DNA of 64,000 bases from Rosa chinensis (taxonomy: Eukaryota > Streptophyta > Magnoliopsida > Rosales > Rosaceae). The translations under genes and the position numbers were made by a program. The notes under the pieces are model-generated. The model saw only the letters and a program-made list of their open reading frames with translations. It searched no databases and was not told where the DNA came from. The stretch spans positions 9,238,501 to 9,302,500 of the forward strand of contig NC_037091.1 of NCBI RefSeq assembly GCF_002994745.2, read 5' to 3'. This document shows, piece after piece, positions 10,741 to 23,290 of this stretch (the stretch's first letter is position 1; every line of letters begins with the position of its first letter).

Positions 10741-12240
10741 CTGATTTGTTAAGACATGAATTGTGTGGGCCTGGAAGTATTGCTGGAGGCGCTTAGCTGC
10801 GACAATGAGTGCGAGAGCGAGCTGCTCCAGGGGCATATATCTTGTCTTTTGCCCCATTCATGCCTCTGCCGGCGTAGAACACTGGGAGCTCTTCTTAGCC
10901 CTCTCGTCGTACAATGGTGCAGCTTACCGCTGATAGGGATACCGCTAGGTAGATGTATAGTATCTCACCATGTACCGAAATGTAAAGAAGTGGGACTGCT
11001 GCCAAGTACTTCTTCAAGCTCTGGAACGCTGCCTCACAGTCTGAGGTCCAGTCAATTTCTTTCTTGTGGGTCCTCTTCAGAACTTTGAAAAATGGGAGGC
11101 ACTTGTCAGTCAGTCTGGAGATGAATCGAGAAAGGGCGATAAGCTTGCCTTGGAGGCTCTGTACGTGCACCTTCCACTCTGGGGACTTTATGTTGAGGAT
11201 GGCTTGTACCTTGTCAGGGTGGCCTCTATGCCCTGTTCATTGACGATGTAGCCCAGAAATTTGCTAGCGGTGACGCCAAAGAAATACTTTTCTGGGTTGA
11301 GGCGCATACCATAGGCCAAGAGAATGGTGAATATGATTCAGGTTTCGTACGTGTCTGCTGGTCCTGATGCTTTTAACCAACATGTCGTCCACGTATACCT
11401 CTATGATCTTGCGGAGATGCTCAGCGAACATGGCATCCATCAACAGCTGGTAAGTTGCACCGGCGTTCTTCAAACCGAAAGGCATGACATTGTAACAGTA
11501 TAAGCCTTTGTCGGTTGTAAAGGTGGTGCATTCTTGGTCGCTGGGATGCATCTTGATTTGATTATAGCAGGAGAAGGCGTCCATCATGCTGAGCAGCTCG
11601 TGCCCCGCGGTTGTGTCGACTAGTTGATCAATGCGGGATAGCGGGAAGCTATCTTTTGGGCATGCCTTGTTAAGACCCTTGAAGTCGACACACATCCGCC
11701 ACTTTTCGCTGGACTTTTTGACCATGACCAGGTTGGAAATCCACTGAGGGTAATTGACTTGGCAGATGAACCCAATGCCCTGAAACTTTGCAACCTCTTC
11801 CCCTATTGCATGATATCTCTCTTCATCGAAGGCCCTTTGCCGCTGCTTGACCTGATAGAAGGATGGTTTGATGCTCAACTTGTGTGTGATGATTTCAGGG
11901 GAGATGCCCGGCATATCAGCGTAGGACCATGCAAAGATGGCGGCATTGTCACGTAGAAACTGAGTGAGTTCTACCGCTATCTCTGGGGCAAGTTGAGCGC
12001 TTATGCGGACTGTCCGCTTAGGGTGCTCGTCAGAGATGCTGATAACCTTCAAGGATGTCTCTAGGTTGACAGGCTCATTTTTTACATATTTCTCCTCGTC
12101 ATCCCTAGGGTCCTCAAAGATATTTGGTGCCGGTGAATGGTTTCCTGCAATTAGGATCTCATGGCGGCGTGTCGACCGTACCACAGTAGTTGAATAACAT
12201 TCTCGTTCCAGTTGTTGACTTCCTTTCACACAGCCTGTCC
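10741..12240 (-). pseudogene. Reverse transcriptase and first RNase H of the Tat-like element
   Basis: From 12229 down the minus strand encodes the pol linker and the RT fingers and palm (CVDFKGLNKACPKDSFPLSR, MPFGLKNAGATYQ) with the catalytic YVDDM near 11385-11400. The frame breaks near 11340. The signal resumes with NPEKYFFGVTA and then, from 11170 to 10895, the thumb and connection region and the start of RNase H. Further fragments run down to the solo LTR at 10740. Nothing upstream (protease, gag) is recognisable before the junction with the tandem repeats. Confidence 0.88.
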
Positions 12241-12261
12241 CGTTGACTTCCCTTCACGAAG

Positions 12262-13590
12262 GGCGATAGGATTAGTTTTTTTTCAAATACCTATTATTAC
12301 GTGTTAGAGATATGGTTTATGCCAAATCTATCGATTTTCAATTTGTATTATTTGGATCACCCAAAATCTTTATATGTCTACTAGTGTTATACAACATATT
12401 TATTGATTGTAGAGAAAAATATACCTTTCAAGATGAACAAGGTGAAATAAATAGACTTTGATGAATTCGACTGTTGGATGTGATCAAGGTAGGGAAATAT
12501 GGATATGGTAAAAAATTGACATGTTTTCATCTTCATTTCGATCTCGATCCGCGCGGTCAACCCCAAATTCTAAATATTCATCAAACTAAAACGTTGATAA
12601 CCACTCCCTTGCAACTCCTTTTCTCAATCTATCAGCGCTTACACTCTCACGAGGATGAGGTGTATCAATCTATGTAAAAAATTCGGGACATTTATCTCCC
12701 TAAGATTCACCTCCCCTTAGGGAAGCAAAAACGTATATTGGGTTGACATCTTTGACCAATATGTAAATGATGGCCGATCGGGTTAGTTTTTTTACACGGT
12801 ACCTATTAATACGTGTTAAATATATGGGTAATGCCAAATCTATCGATTTCCAATTTGTACCTTCTGGATCGAACAAAATCTTTATATGCCTACTAGTTCT
12901 GTATAGCATGTTTATTGGTTGTAGAGAAAATTATACCTTCTACGATGAACAAGGTGAAAGAAATAAAATTTGACAAATTCGACGTTGGATGTGATCAAGT
13001 CAGGGAAATATGGGTATGGTGAAAAATTGACATGTTTTCGTCATGATGTGGGTCTCGATCCGTGTGGCCAACCCTAAATTCTAAATACTCATCAAACTAA
13101 AATGCTCGCAACCACTCCCTTACAACTCATTTTCTCGATCTATTAGCGCTCACACTCTAGCGGGGATGAGGTGTATCAACCTATGTGAAAAATTTGAGAC
13201 GTTTATCTCCCTGTAATTCAACTCCCCTTAGGGAAACATAATTGTATATTGCGATGGCCTCCTTTGACCAATATTAAAACAAAGGCCGACCGAGTTAATT
13301 TTTGTTTACAATACCTATTATTGTGCGTTAAATACATGTATAATGTCAAATCTACCGATTTTCAATTTAATGTTTGCAAATCACTAGAAATACCTACGTG
13401 TCTACTAGTATTGTATAACTTGTGTATTGTTTATATAGTAACGTAGACTTTTCAAAAACAACAAATAGGAGGAAATTGAATTTTTTTAGACTGATCGTTG
13501 GATGAGATGATTGAAATATTTTATGTTTTTTGTAAAAAAAATAACCAATTTCATCATTGTTTTGACTTCGATCCATATGATCAGTCGTTG
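12262..13590. repeat. Tandem repeat, ~510-bp unit, 2.6 copies
   Basis: Three consecutive units begin with similar sequence (GGGCGATAGGATTAG near 12262, GGCCGATCGGGTTAG near 12771, GGCCGACCGAGTTAA near 13284). They share landmarks such as TTTACATG/TTACGTGTTA, GATGTGATCAAG, CTTTGACCAATAT and TATATTGGG/CG. Spacing is about 507-513 bp, and the third unit is partial and diverged after about 300 bp. The units carry no coding capacity and separate the Tat pol from the next region. Confidence 0.8.
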
Positions 13591-15053
13591 ACAACTTAAA
13601 AACAATATATTTATTTATTCAAAAAATAATAATAGCAGTATATTTATTAATTACATTAATCTAAAGATGTGAGATCTTAGAATTTCGGTTTTGTATTTTA
13701 AATAGAAAAAATAACTTCAAGCTATTTTTGCTTGATTTTCTCTTAATTATATTCCTCAAAAGTCTTTAAGCTTTTGAGAATTATTTAAATTTTAAGTTTT
13801 CCAAAATTTGTCTTTCGAGTCTGTATGATTAAAATAGAGGTCGCTACGAGTTCGTAGGAATTTTTGGAGGATTTTTCGGACTCCCGAGCTATTATAAATG
13901 ATTTTTGAAAATTGGTATCATCCAATAATTAATTTAAAATAGGTTTATGAGGCGGTTTAATCTGGAGCATCCATCTTAACCACCACAAGACCTGGAGCAT
14001 CAGATTCAAATATATATAACCATGGATCAGCTTGAGAAGCACCAGATTGCAATTCCAGACCGACCGGTTTTGTAGCGACGCGACCCAACGATATCTTCAC
14101 TTTTCGGCCACCGCTCGATGTCGCATCGGGGCCGTTAGTTTTGTCTCGGTGGTGTTAAGCGGGGCCCCGTTCTCCCTTCTCTGAACTAGCAGCGACGGCG
14201 GCAGGAAGAAGGCCGAAAGCTTCTTGGGTTCTCCGACCTAGTTTCCGACTCCGGTCACGGCTGCAAGTGAGACCGGTGGCGGTAACTTCGTCTTGGCGAG
14301 CTGAAGAAATATGTGGTATCTTATTGTCCATCCATCAACTTGAGATAGAGAATCGAATGGGAGAAGTTTTCTGAGATTCTCGGCGAGTTCATGTTTTCCA
14401 CCTTCATGAGAAGCTGTGCGGTAATGTTGTAGACGAGCTACAAATTCGGGACCCATTATTCAACGACACCATTTTGCCATTCTGCTCCAGGTCGCACCCA
14501 TTATTCCCTAAATCCTGAAACCGCCGCTGCTGCCACCATTATTTCCCTCAAATTTCTCTTGAGAAACAGAGAACCAAATTAACCACAGCCTCGAATCTCA
14601 GGGAAACACAGATACTCTTGAACTTTCAGAGTTTCAGAGCTCTTCGAATCTCAACCTTCAGCCACCATCATCGTCTTCAACCTCCGAACCTTCATCTTCT
14701 ATTTCATCGCAAGCATCTATTCCTCAATATTAATTCAAAAAATAAAATCAGATTTAATCAACAGAGCCCAAAAGCCCCAATGCCCATCTTTTGACCATAT
14801 GCATATTCCTATGGGAAACCCAATAGGAAAGCTCACCAAAGCCCATAATTAGACTTGTCATCCATTTACTTTTTTAGTAGGATGTGTCCTTATAAAGGCT
14901 ATAAGCCTTCAAAATTTCTTCCATGTGGGACTTTAGTCCCACAAGTTCCAACATATATGGCCATGGCCTCACACGTCACCAAAAGTGGCTGCACGTGGGC
15001 CCATGCGCCGACATTCCAATCTTAAATTGGGGGTCGAAACCTAGGTCAATACC
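13591..15053. other. Gene-free region with LTR-like sequence
   Basis: The stretch near 13840-13920 (GTCGCTACGAGTTCGTAGG...GGACTCCCGAG) resembles the inside of chromovirus-type LTRs. The 14040-14480 part is G+C-rich, like a 5' leader. Two perfect inverted repeats sit side by side at 14895-14909 (AAGGCT-ATA-AGCCTT) and 14925-14942 (GTGGGACT-TT-AGTCCCAC). No gene is supported. Confidence 0.4.
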
Positions 15054-17673
15054 TTTGTCACGCCTCAAAATTTGGAGGTAAAAACTCTACTTTTATTAAG
15101 TCAAAAGGATATAAAGAAAAGCTTCAAAATACACACTTTAGTTTATTTGAGAATAAAAACTTTAAAAAAAAAAAAAAGTAACTGAAGCTCCATTCTAAAA
15201 TTTAGAATAGTCTTAGAAAAGAAACTTGAACTTTTATTCTAGGGGATGCCGACACAACCACTAGCTGCTACCAAGTCTTCTAAGCATTTAATTCATCTTT
15301 AGTGCCTGGAACCACAACAAATTACTAATGAGATATAAACTTATTAAGTAACTATAACACACCACGTATAACAAATAGGAAGGCATTCCATACTCATATA
15401 CAGTATAGTAAAATGCATAGTATATGGGGTGCACTCAAAACAAATCAAACTGAACTTTCTAGGTCCCTCTAGACACACCATACCAGTGAGACCCAAATTT
15501 ATCAGAGGTGGGAGACAGACGTCACCCATCGATGACGAACCCACTATGTGGGCCATATAACAGACAATGCAGAACCTGCAAAGACAAAACAGTGCATAAT
15601 TTGCACTTAAAGAACATATTTCTCCCCAAACAGCCTACTAGTATTGATATGCCAAGAGAGTACCTAGCAGAAATCTCTTTCAAAACTTATCAAATTTTGC
15701 ATGATGCACATGTACTAGTATAAGACAAAGCATTCACAACAGAAACAAAAATGGTCCACCCAAAATCGTAAGTGTATAATAATATATATATAGTAATGTA
15801 TCATTAATAATATACCTAGTTAGTTAATACGCGTATTAAACGCGTATAAAACATCAGTATGCGTATAATTGAAAAAAACTTCAGTATGGCGTATTGAAAT
15901 TGTAGACTCGATTTTTTCCGCGTATTATTGAGTTTGACTTTTTAAAACACGTATCTATTTTATACGGAGTAAAAATACTTGGAATTTGAAAAAAAATTAA
16001 AGCGCTAGTTAATTAAAACGCGTATAAAATATCAGTATGCGTATAATTGAAGAAAAACTTCTGTATAGCGTATTGTAATTCAAGCCCCTGATTATATTTT
16101 ACTTGGCTGCCATATCCTTTTTTTTTTTCATGTTTTATCACATATCATAAATGATATAAAATAAAAACAAGAGTTTAGAATAGATTATTAGTTATTTTCT
16201 TACAAAAATAGTGTTTTATATATCCGTATTTTTGAACCGGTTTTTTCTACTATTTGCCGAATTATACACGTATAATTCAAACTTATAAATTTGCCATATC
16301 ACGTTTTTTTTACCGAATATTTGACCGTATCGTTAGACTAGATAAACCGAATAATACACGTACGTTTCTTTGTCGAATTATACGTGTCCCGTTTTTTACT
16401 AACTATGATAATATATTCATCATGGTTCCAGAGCAAACAAAAGTTACTTACCTTAACTACCCAAACTATACAAGCAGCTGGTATAGCGTCCTAAGTTGCG
16501 GTTTCTTGGCTTAAAGTAAACAAAAACTCAAAATGAGACATGAACTAGAACCTTATAACCTGTGGTAAAAACAATCTAGCAGGACCTACGTCTAAAAGAA
16601 AAATCTCACTTGCTACAATCATTAACCAAAACCCTTGAAAATTTACAGGATTAAACCAGACATGCTCAAGTATCTACAGTAAAAATATTAAGCCAAAAGA
16701 ATACTAAGAACTTGTCCAAGTAATTTTCCAAAACCGACATCTGTTGCTGCCAGGAAACAATTAAAACTTTCACCAACAATGACTCTAAAAATTTCACGGG
16801 ATTCAATATGAACTAAAACTTGTTGAAATTTGGCAAGTCTATTTAAGGCTCAATATTTAGCATATGATAAAAATTTGAGAGTGAAATCAGTTTTTTTTTT
16901 CTGAACCTCAAAAGCTGTCTTCAAAATAGAACCCAAAATAAGCTTCTCCACCTAAACAGCTAGGTTCAGATGGTTAATGAATTTTATAAAAATAACTACG
17001 AAAGATAAATTCATTAAACTTTTACCCCAGAAAGTAGACACAAAGAGAAACATTATAGAAAAATTTGACAACTAAAACAAAGCATCTGGCTTTTCAAACA
17101 ATGACTGTAACACGTTCCTAATTTCAGTATGCAGAAAACCTGTTTCCTCTATGTCAAATTTGAAAAATCACCATAAATTCAATTCTTAATATTTTTATGT
17201 GCAATCAACACCAAAATAAACCTTGGTAAGTATAATTTCAAATGATGAAAGAACCATAATCGTTTAGATAAAAAAAACCTGGTCGAAATTGTAACAAAAA
17301 CACCTGATCTCAGACATGATACTTCGTCTCAAGCCTCTGCGGTCAGCGCAACCTAACCTATTTTCTCCTTTCTTTATCGTTGCACGCAGACGTTGTTCTC
17401 TCTTCTTTTTCTACCTTAAACACGTCTAAAACACTTTTCTTCTCTCTCAAAACTCATAGGTTCAGTTAAATTATTAGAAAATATCTAATAAGTTTCAGAC
17501 TTCTAAGTAAACACAACCTCTTTATAACAACTAGTTTAAAATTCCTATTTTCCTTTTTACTAAAATAACTAATTAGCCTTAAAACTAAATGTAAAAAAAA
17601 AAAAACAAAATAAAGTCTCATAACATATTAATATGATCCAACAACAAAATAAATATTTCACAATACCAAAACA
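15054..17673. other. Gene-free A+T-rich region, possibly LTR remnants
   Basis: It starts with TGTCACGCCTCAAAATTTGG, which looks like an LTR edge in reverse orientation, but no partner end or target duplication was found. Two similar blocks containing ACGCGTATAAAAYATCAGTA lie near 15838-15900 and 16018-16080, and TATACACGTATA-like motifs recur to about 16390. The rest shows nothing recognisable. Confidence 0.35.
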
Positions 17674-17836
17674 AATAAGGTCTACAAACAACAATGCCAA
17701 AAACAAACTAAGTAAATTGGTGGATATCATAACCTGTTGTTAACTTCTCTAACGAATAAGGTCTGCAAACAACAAGGCCAAAAACAAACTAAGTAAATTG
17801 GTGGATATCACAACCTGTTGTTAACTTCTCTAACGA
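17674..17836. repeat. Two tandem copies of an 81-bp unit
   Basis: Units start AATAAGGTCTRCAAACAACA at 17674 and 17755 and differ by only a few substitutions, so the duplication is recent. Confidence 0.9.
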
Positions 17837-18429
17837 AGACAAGATCCAATTTTATACATAGAAGTTAGAATTTATTTTGAAAGTTTTGGGTATGCTTTGA
17901 TTTGGAATTGTGGTAGTAGCAGTTAATGTCATCAGTGGTATATCAAATTTTAAGAATTTTAGGTTGCACACATTGAAATTCTTTCGCAACGCAAAGGGTC
18001 TCCTGAAACATTTGAAAATTCATATGGCAAGTACCCTTAATTGGTGAATTACCAGTGCAAAAGTGGTTGGCTCTTTTGAGCCACTGCAAAGCGTTTATTT
18101 GCTGGACGTAAAGGTAGAGGAGAGTCGGAAAGAGAAGGGTTTTGATTTGACTGGGTTAAGCGGGCCTAGGATTTTGGAAATTTCGGAAATTGGGTAGCTG
18201 CATGCAACGACTGTGAATGAAGCTCTGCGTTTATATCTTTATCACCCTCGTTGTCCTTCTCCGGAGCAAACACGCGGGACCAAATCAAAGCCACTGGGCG
18301 CGACAGATTGCCAACGCCTGCCAACGGCTATCAGGTAAAGAAAGAATACAGGGACAAAAACGCCCGCTCACTGTTCATAAGAAGGGTACTATTCATAAGC
18401 TACGGTAGTAGTTTTTGTTCTCTTTTAAT
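17837..18429. other. Gene-free stretch before the duplicated P450 segment
   Basis: Short frames at 18217-18448 have no recognisable similarity. No signal is supported. Confidence 0.35.
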
Positions 18430-19348
18430 ATATACAAGATGGCTGTGAAAAGGCTCTTAAAACATTCTACGATTCAATGGGTTTAAGAATAGGGAGACAG
18501 ACATATTGTGAAACTTCAACATTGGAGTCTAGTGAAGCTCCTTGGATGCTGCATTCAAGAAGATGAAATGAAGCTGATATTGAATACATTTTGGTTCGTT
18601 CGACCACTCAGAAATCAAATTTAGTTTCATCAGTCCATTTGGTTGAGTTTCTAATTACTTAATTAATTAATGATGTTCCATATGACTGGTTTTGTTACTG
18701 ATCAAAGAATAAACATGCTACTAGATCAGGTGCTTAAAAGACTCTGGTGCAGACTGACCACTTAACAACTACGAACAATTTAATTCATAAACAAAAATTG
18801 CGTACAATTCACTCAGTCTACATGATCAAGTACCTCTATCTATTTGCATTAGTCGTCCTTTCTAGCGTAATTTTGGTTATTATATACTCTATCTTGTCAT
18901 CCTTTTGCATTTGGAATAATTTTATGAGCTAGAAAGCGAAGCAGATGGCCTATTCATCAATTGAAATTTATACACCTGGTATAATATTATATCACCTTCA
19001 TTTTAAAAAAAAAATTATAAGAAAACATTACCTTCATTATTGACTTGAGATCGATTTCGTGAATTACATTCGATTCTTTAAGAAGAAAACTCTAACCAAA
19101 GACGTCAGCAATGAGGTGGCCTTGACCCTCCAGACCTTCCTCATTTGATTGGTCAAAGTATCTACACATTATAATATAAAAAATTAAGAAAAAATATACC
19201 ATTGGCCCCACCCAAAAATTTTGGACTAGCTCGCCCATTGCTTGCTAGGAAGAAAGAGGAACTAGGGAGCATGCAGAACGGACTTCTATATAAAGAAGCC
19301 ACTTCCAGCTAATGTTATTCATCACTTTTTAGTAGCAGTCATCCAACT
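18430..19348 (+). promoter_or_regulatory. Upstream region of P450 copy 1, start of the duplicated block
   Basis: Sequence from about 18430 (TATACAAGATGGCTGTGAAA) is repeated at about 47380-47720, and the part from about 18860 on is repeated before copies 2 and 3. Conserved elements are AAAGACGTCAGC (ACGTCA-type bZIP core) at about 19098-19109, TTGACC (W-box) at 19122-19127, and ATTGGTCAAAG (inverted W-box core GGTCAA at 19151-19156). A TATA box TATATAAAG lies at 19287-19295, 54 bp before the ATG. W-boxes suggest WRKY/elicitor control, which is inference only. Confidence 0.65.
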
Positions 19349-21893
19349 ATGGATTACAGTAACCTTTACATTTTCTTGTCTACACTACTTGCCATCTTCA
19401 CTACTACTACTCTTGCATTCCTTTTTTCTGCTTACAAGTCAAAATCCCATGAAAAATCCATTAATCTTCCCCCAGGCAGCTTTGGGTGGCCGATTATCGG
19501 CGAAACCTTTGCCTTCCTACACGATGACCATGAAAAATTTGTAGGGGATAGGATGAAGAAATACTCCTCTAAAATCTTCAAAACCAAAATACTAGGTGAG
19601 CGAACCGTGGTGTTATGTGGCACTGCCGGTCACAAATTTGTGGCTTCCAACGAAGAAAAGCTCTTTGCAGCATGGAGACCTCACTCAATGCAAAAGCTCT
19701 TTCGTTCTTCATACCAAAAAGCTGCTTCCACCATCATGCCAAGACAAATGGAAAAGCATGTATCTCAGGCACCAGGGTTTCTGAGAGCCGAAGCCCTGGT
19801 TGGCTACGTGGCAGCGATGGATTCCATGGTTCTCGACCACCTGAAAACGCACTGGGATGGCAAACAGGTGGTCGAGGCTCATCGCCTCACGCAGCTACTC
19901 GTTTTGACTCTCTCGGCCAAGTTCTTCATGGGACTCGAAGACAGTTGTCGTATTGGTAAGCTTGTGGAGTTGATGGACACCATGATGCTGGCGCTTCACA
20001 CTATTCCTGTGAATATTCCGGGGACTGCATTTCATAGAGCAATGAAAGCAGCGCCGGCTGCGAGGGAGATTATTCAGTCATTTGTTAAGGAGAAGAAAGA
20101 AGTTATGGAGTCTACCGGAAACAAAATGCATGATCTTTTGTCTTATATGATTGCTACGCCAGACCCAACCGGAAGGTTCATGCCGGAGAATGAAATTGCT
20201 GATAAAATTATGGGGAATGTGGCCGCTTCGTTCAACTCTCCAGCTATGACTACTACTTTTATCGTGAAGTTCCTGGGCGAAAGACCTGACATATATGACA
20301 AAGTCCGAATTGGTAAATCCTTATTTTCTCTTCTCATTTATGCTTGATGTCTAACTTGTCTAGTAACCACACAGTTAACCGGTTAACTTTATAAAACAAA
20401 AAAGATTAGACCTTTTGCAAACTTTTTATATGAAACATGAGTTTAAATTAACTTCAAATGATGGAAGCTTTGTGTACATATAGAGACTAATTACTTCACT
20501 CTAAAAGACTATATTATCTTTATGGACTTAAAGATTATACATGTTACATATTTTGTTTGTATACGCAACGGAAGGTTGGTCTCCATTTGTCTTTATCAGT
20601 TTTTAGCTGCATACAAATCAATAAGTTCCTTAACAATCTAACTGTCATGCATGCAACTCGCACAAGATCACGTGTATGCATGGGATCGATCAGTATCTTG
20701 ATAAGTGTTGACCCATGTAGCTAGAGACAAATATAGCAAGTACAATTTTTCAATGGTCAAATTTGACCTTTACCTTTATGTTAGACATAATTATATCACT
20801 TATATGGATCTGTTTTTGTTTGCCACGTATATTTGGTCTGTACTAGATAGTCTATCATCTGCTGAGTTACATGAAACATTAATTATTAATTTTAGGTTTA
20901 ATTTTGTTCTCATTTCACCAACAGAACAACTGGAGATTTTGAAGTCCAAAAAATCTGGCGAGGCACTCAATTGGGATGATATGCAAAAAATGAAGTATTC
21001 GTGGAACGTAGCCCTGGAGGCGATGAGGCTCATACCACCTCTTCAGGGAACATTTAGAGAGGCTGCAACAGACTTCACTTACCAAGGTTATACAATTCCT
21101 AAAGGATGGAAGGTATGTAAGGACTTATAAGATGATACTCACACAGTATGATATAGATCAATTAGCTTTCATGATTTGTTTAATTAGCTAGAAAGGTCAA
21201 CCGCTTCATCTATAACTATGTATATTGCTGCATTATTGCATGTCCGTTCTGGCTTTTGTTCAGATATGTATAGGTTTCGTTTATATATATGCGATCTGAT
21301 TTTACATTCTTAATAGGCACGTAAATATTAGTGAGAAATTATCTGATAGTTAACTCGAGTCATGCCACACTTTCAAGTTTTGGGATATGCAAGTTCCAGT
21401 ATATTTGAGCTGGCAATCTACCTCTCAGTTATTCACTTGTTTAGCACAGTTTCCACTACATCAAGAATTTAAAGTCGTGCGTCATAGTATATGTATTAGC
21501 CCTAATTGGTTAGCTAGTTGGTTTATAGTTGAATGCATTAATAAAGTACTCAATTCATTTTGTGTTAATTTCCAAAACAATTTTTAGGTCTACTGGACAG
21601 TGAGCACCACAACCATGAACCCTGAATATTTTCCAGCGCCAGAAGAGTTTGACCCCTCAAGGTTCGAGAAAGCAACTCCTCCGCCTTACACAAACATCCC
21701 ATTCGGGAGTGGTCCTCGAATTTGCCCCGGAAAGGACTACGCTCGTCTGCAAATTCTTAGTTTTATGCACCATCTTGTTATAAGATTCAAATGGGAACTT
21801 GTGAACCCTAATTGCAAGATCACAGGTGGTATGAATCCCTTTCCAGTTGATGGGCTGAAGGTTCGTCTCCAAGCTCAACCCAGTCAAGCTTAA
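19349..21893 (+). CDS. Cytochrome P450, CYP85-clan / CYP716-like, copy 1 (intact)
   Basis: Three exons, 19349-20312, 20925-21112 and 21588-21893, join in frame with GT-AG introns to give 485 residues, the usual length for CYP716-type enzymes. Visible features are an N-terminal membrane anchor (~residues 6-28), a proline-rich hinge [12 protein letters not shown] (41-52), the K-helix EAMR (353-356), FDPSRF (405-410), and the heme loop [10 protein letters not shown] (423-432) with Cys430 as the heme ligand. The family oxidises triterpenoid or other terpenoid scaffolds at the ER membrane using a P450 reductase. The substrate here is unknown. The I-helix reads ASFNS (293-297) where the canonical (A/G)Gx(D/E)T is expected. 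An AATAAA poly(A) signal lies at 21989. This is the only complete member of three copies. The exact CYP family is uncertain (CYP716, or a related CYP85-clan family). Confidence 0.92.
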
Positions 21894-22273
21894 GTTGTAC
21901 TACGCACGTACGTAGAGCGAGCTGTATGCATTAAGCATCTAGACATCCTTATAATGGATATTAAGTATATATAAATACGTATATGCATAATAAACACCAC
22001 TCTGGCGTAAAAGCTTGACTTATAGTCAATGGCACTCCGTTTTACTGGTTGTCCTAAAATATGTTTCTCTTAATTATGTTCATCCACATAAGGACAGTTT
22101 CGGATGCAGTAGTATACTGTATGGGCTGTCTATTGAGATGTTTATCATACACTCATTTTATATATAATATAATCAAAACTACAATCTTATTGAACTAAAT
22201 TTACGTCATTGAAAATAAAATTACCACATTCTTTTTATACTATTTACATATAATTGAACCAAGTTATGACATT
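21894..22273 (+). other. 3' flank of P450 copy 1
   Basis: Contains an AATAAA at 21989-21994, 96 bp after the stop codon, then A+T-rich DNA up to a CACTA-type terminus. No other gene is seen. Confidence 0.5.
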
Positions 22274-22289
22274 CACTACAAGAAAAAAT

Positions 22290-23290
22290 AGCAAAAGCGA
22301 GGAATTTCATTGTGATAATCCAAAATTTGTCACAAAAGCTTGGTAAATACGAGGAAATTTCAGTTGCGTGCATGATCTCATCAGCGACAACCAATTTATT
22401 ACATAAAGTAGGTATTTGCGAGAAATTGACAATTGTCACCCATATGACATTATGCGACACCCAATTCCTCGCAAAATGTCAATTAAGCGACAGTTTCTAT
22501 CAATTATCTGTTAATGTTTATGTGACAATTTTAACTTCCTCGCAAAAAATTAATTAAGCGACGACTTATGCAGATTGTCGCTTAATTTTTATGTGACAAA
22601 TAGAATTTGTCACTATAGACTGATTTAGCGATAACTTATGGGAGTTGTTGGTTAATGTTTATGTGACAACCTTGACTTTCTCACTAAAAATTAATTGGCC
22701 GACAACTTTACTGGGTTGTCGCTTAATGTTTAGGTGACAACTTAATTTAGGCAAGCTAATTAATAAGGCTAAGTCTCATGTTTTTCTAAGCAAGCATATT
22801 CATTATCAAAGGCATTCTATTGCTACTTCTTTGGGTATTCCTATAGGGACGGTTCCATTCACATTGTTCTCCAGGGGTTTGGCCGTTGTGCCACCCTATT
22901 AGATTATACATTTTCTTTATTTCAATAAATTTGGGGTGGGAGAGCACTTTGCTCTTCCCGGCTCCTGTTTTAACCAAAAAATATATATATATATTTATGT
23001 GACAACGTACTTTAATTTTCTTGCAAAAGACCAATTAGGTGACAACTTCTACAAGTTGCCGCTTAATATTTGTGTGACAACTTGAACTTTCTTACTAAAA
23101 ACCAATTAGGCAATGACTTCTATCACTTATCGATTAATGTTTATGTGACAACTTTAATTTTCTCACAAAAGACCAATTAGGTGATGACTTCTATGGGTTG
23201 TTGATATGACAACTTGAACTTCCTTGCCGAAAATCAATTAAGTGACGACTTATATGAATTGTCATTTATCATCGCATATTGTTTGTATCT
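22290..23290. repeat. CACTA subterminal repeat array (GCGACAA / TTGTCGC units)
   Basis: About ten degenerate units of 80-90 bp contain inverted motifs of the type GCGACAACTT...GTTGTCGCTTAATGTTTATGTGACAAC. In CACTA elements such arrays bind the TNPA-like protein. The array is interrupted by a non-homologous block at 22755-22990. Confidence 0.75.
22755..22990 (+). mobile_element. Short LINE 3'-end-like insertion
   Basis: A block without subterminal motifs contains TTTCAATAAATTTGGGGTGG and ends CCAAAAAATATATATATATA, resembling the 3' end and A-rich tail of 5'-truncated plant LINEs. A target duplication was not identified. Confidence 0.4.

Larger units (their letters stand above)
1..12240 (-). 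mobile_element. Tat-like Ty3/gypsy retrotransposon, 5'-truncated and decayed
   Basis: Minus-strand pol fragments occur in the order RT (12229 to 11264), RNase H, a second RNase H, integrase zinc finger and integrase core (8600 to about 7370). A second, archaeal-type RNase H between the first RNase H and integrase is a known hallmark of the Tat lineage, as are a very long region between integrase and the 3' LTR and extra reading frames there. Here that region would be 1-7370 and carries an antisense gene. No gag and no LTR pair are visible: the 5' side stops abruptly against a tandem repeat at about 12240, and the 3' LTR must lie before position 1 or be lost. The element carries many frameshifts and a solo LTR inside pol, so it is old. 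Lineage is inferred from domain order. Confidence 0.65.

Noticed and set aside
15054..17600. Complete LTR or gypsy element starting at TGTCACGCCTC
   Set aside because: No partner end, target duplication, primer site or pol sequence was found.
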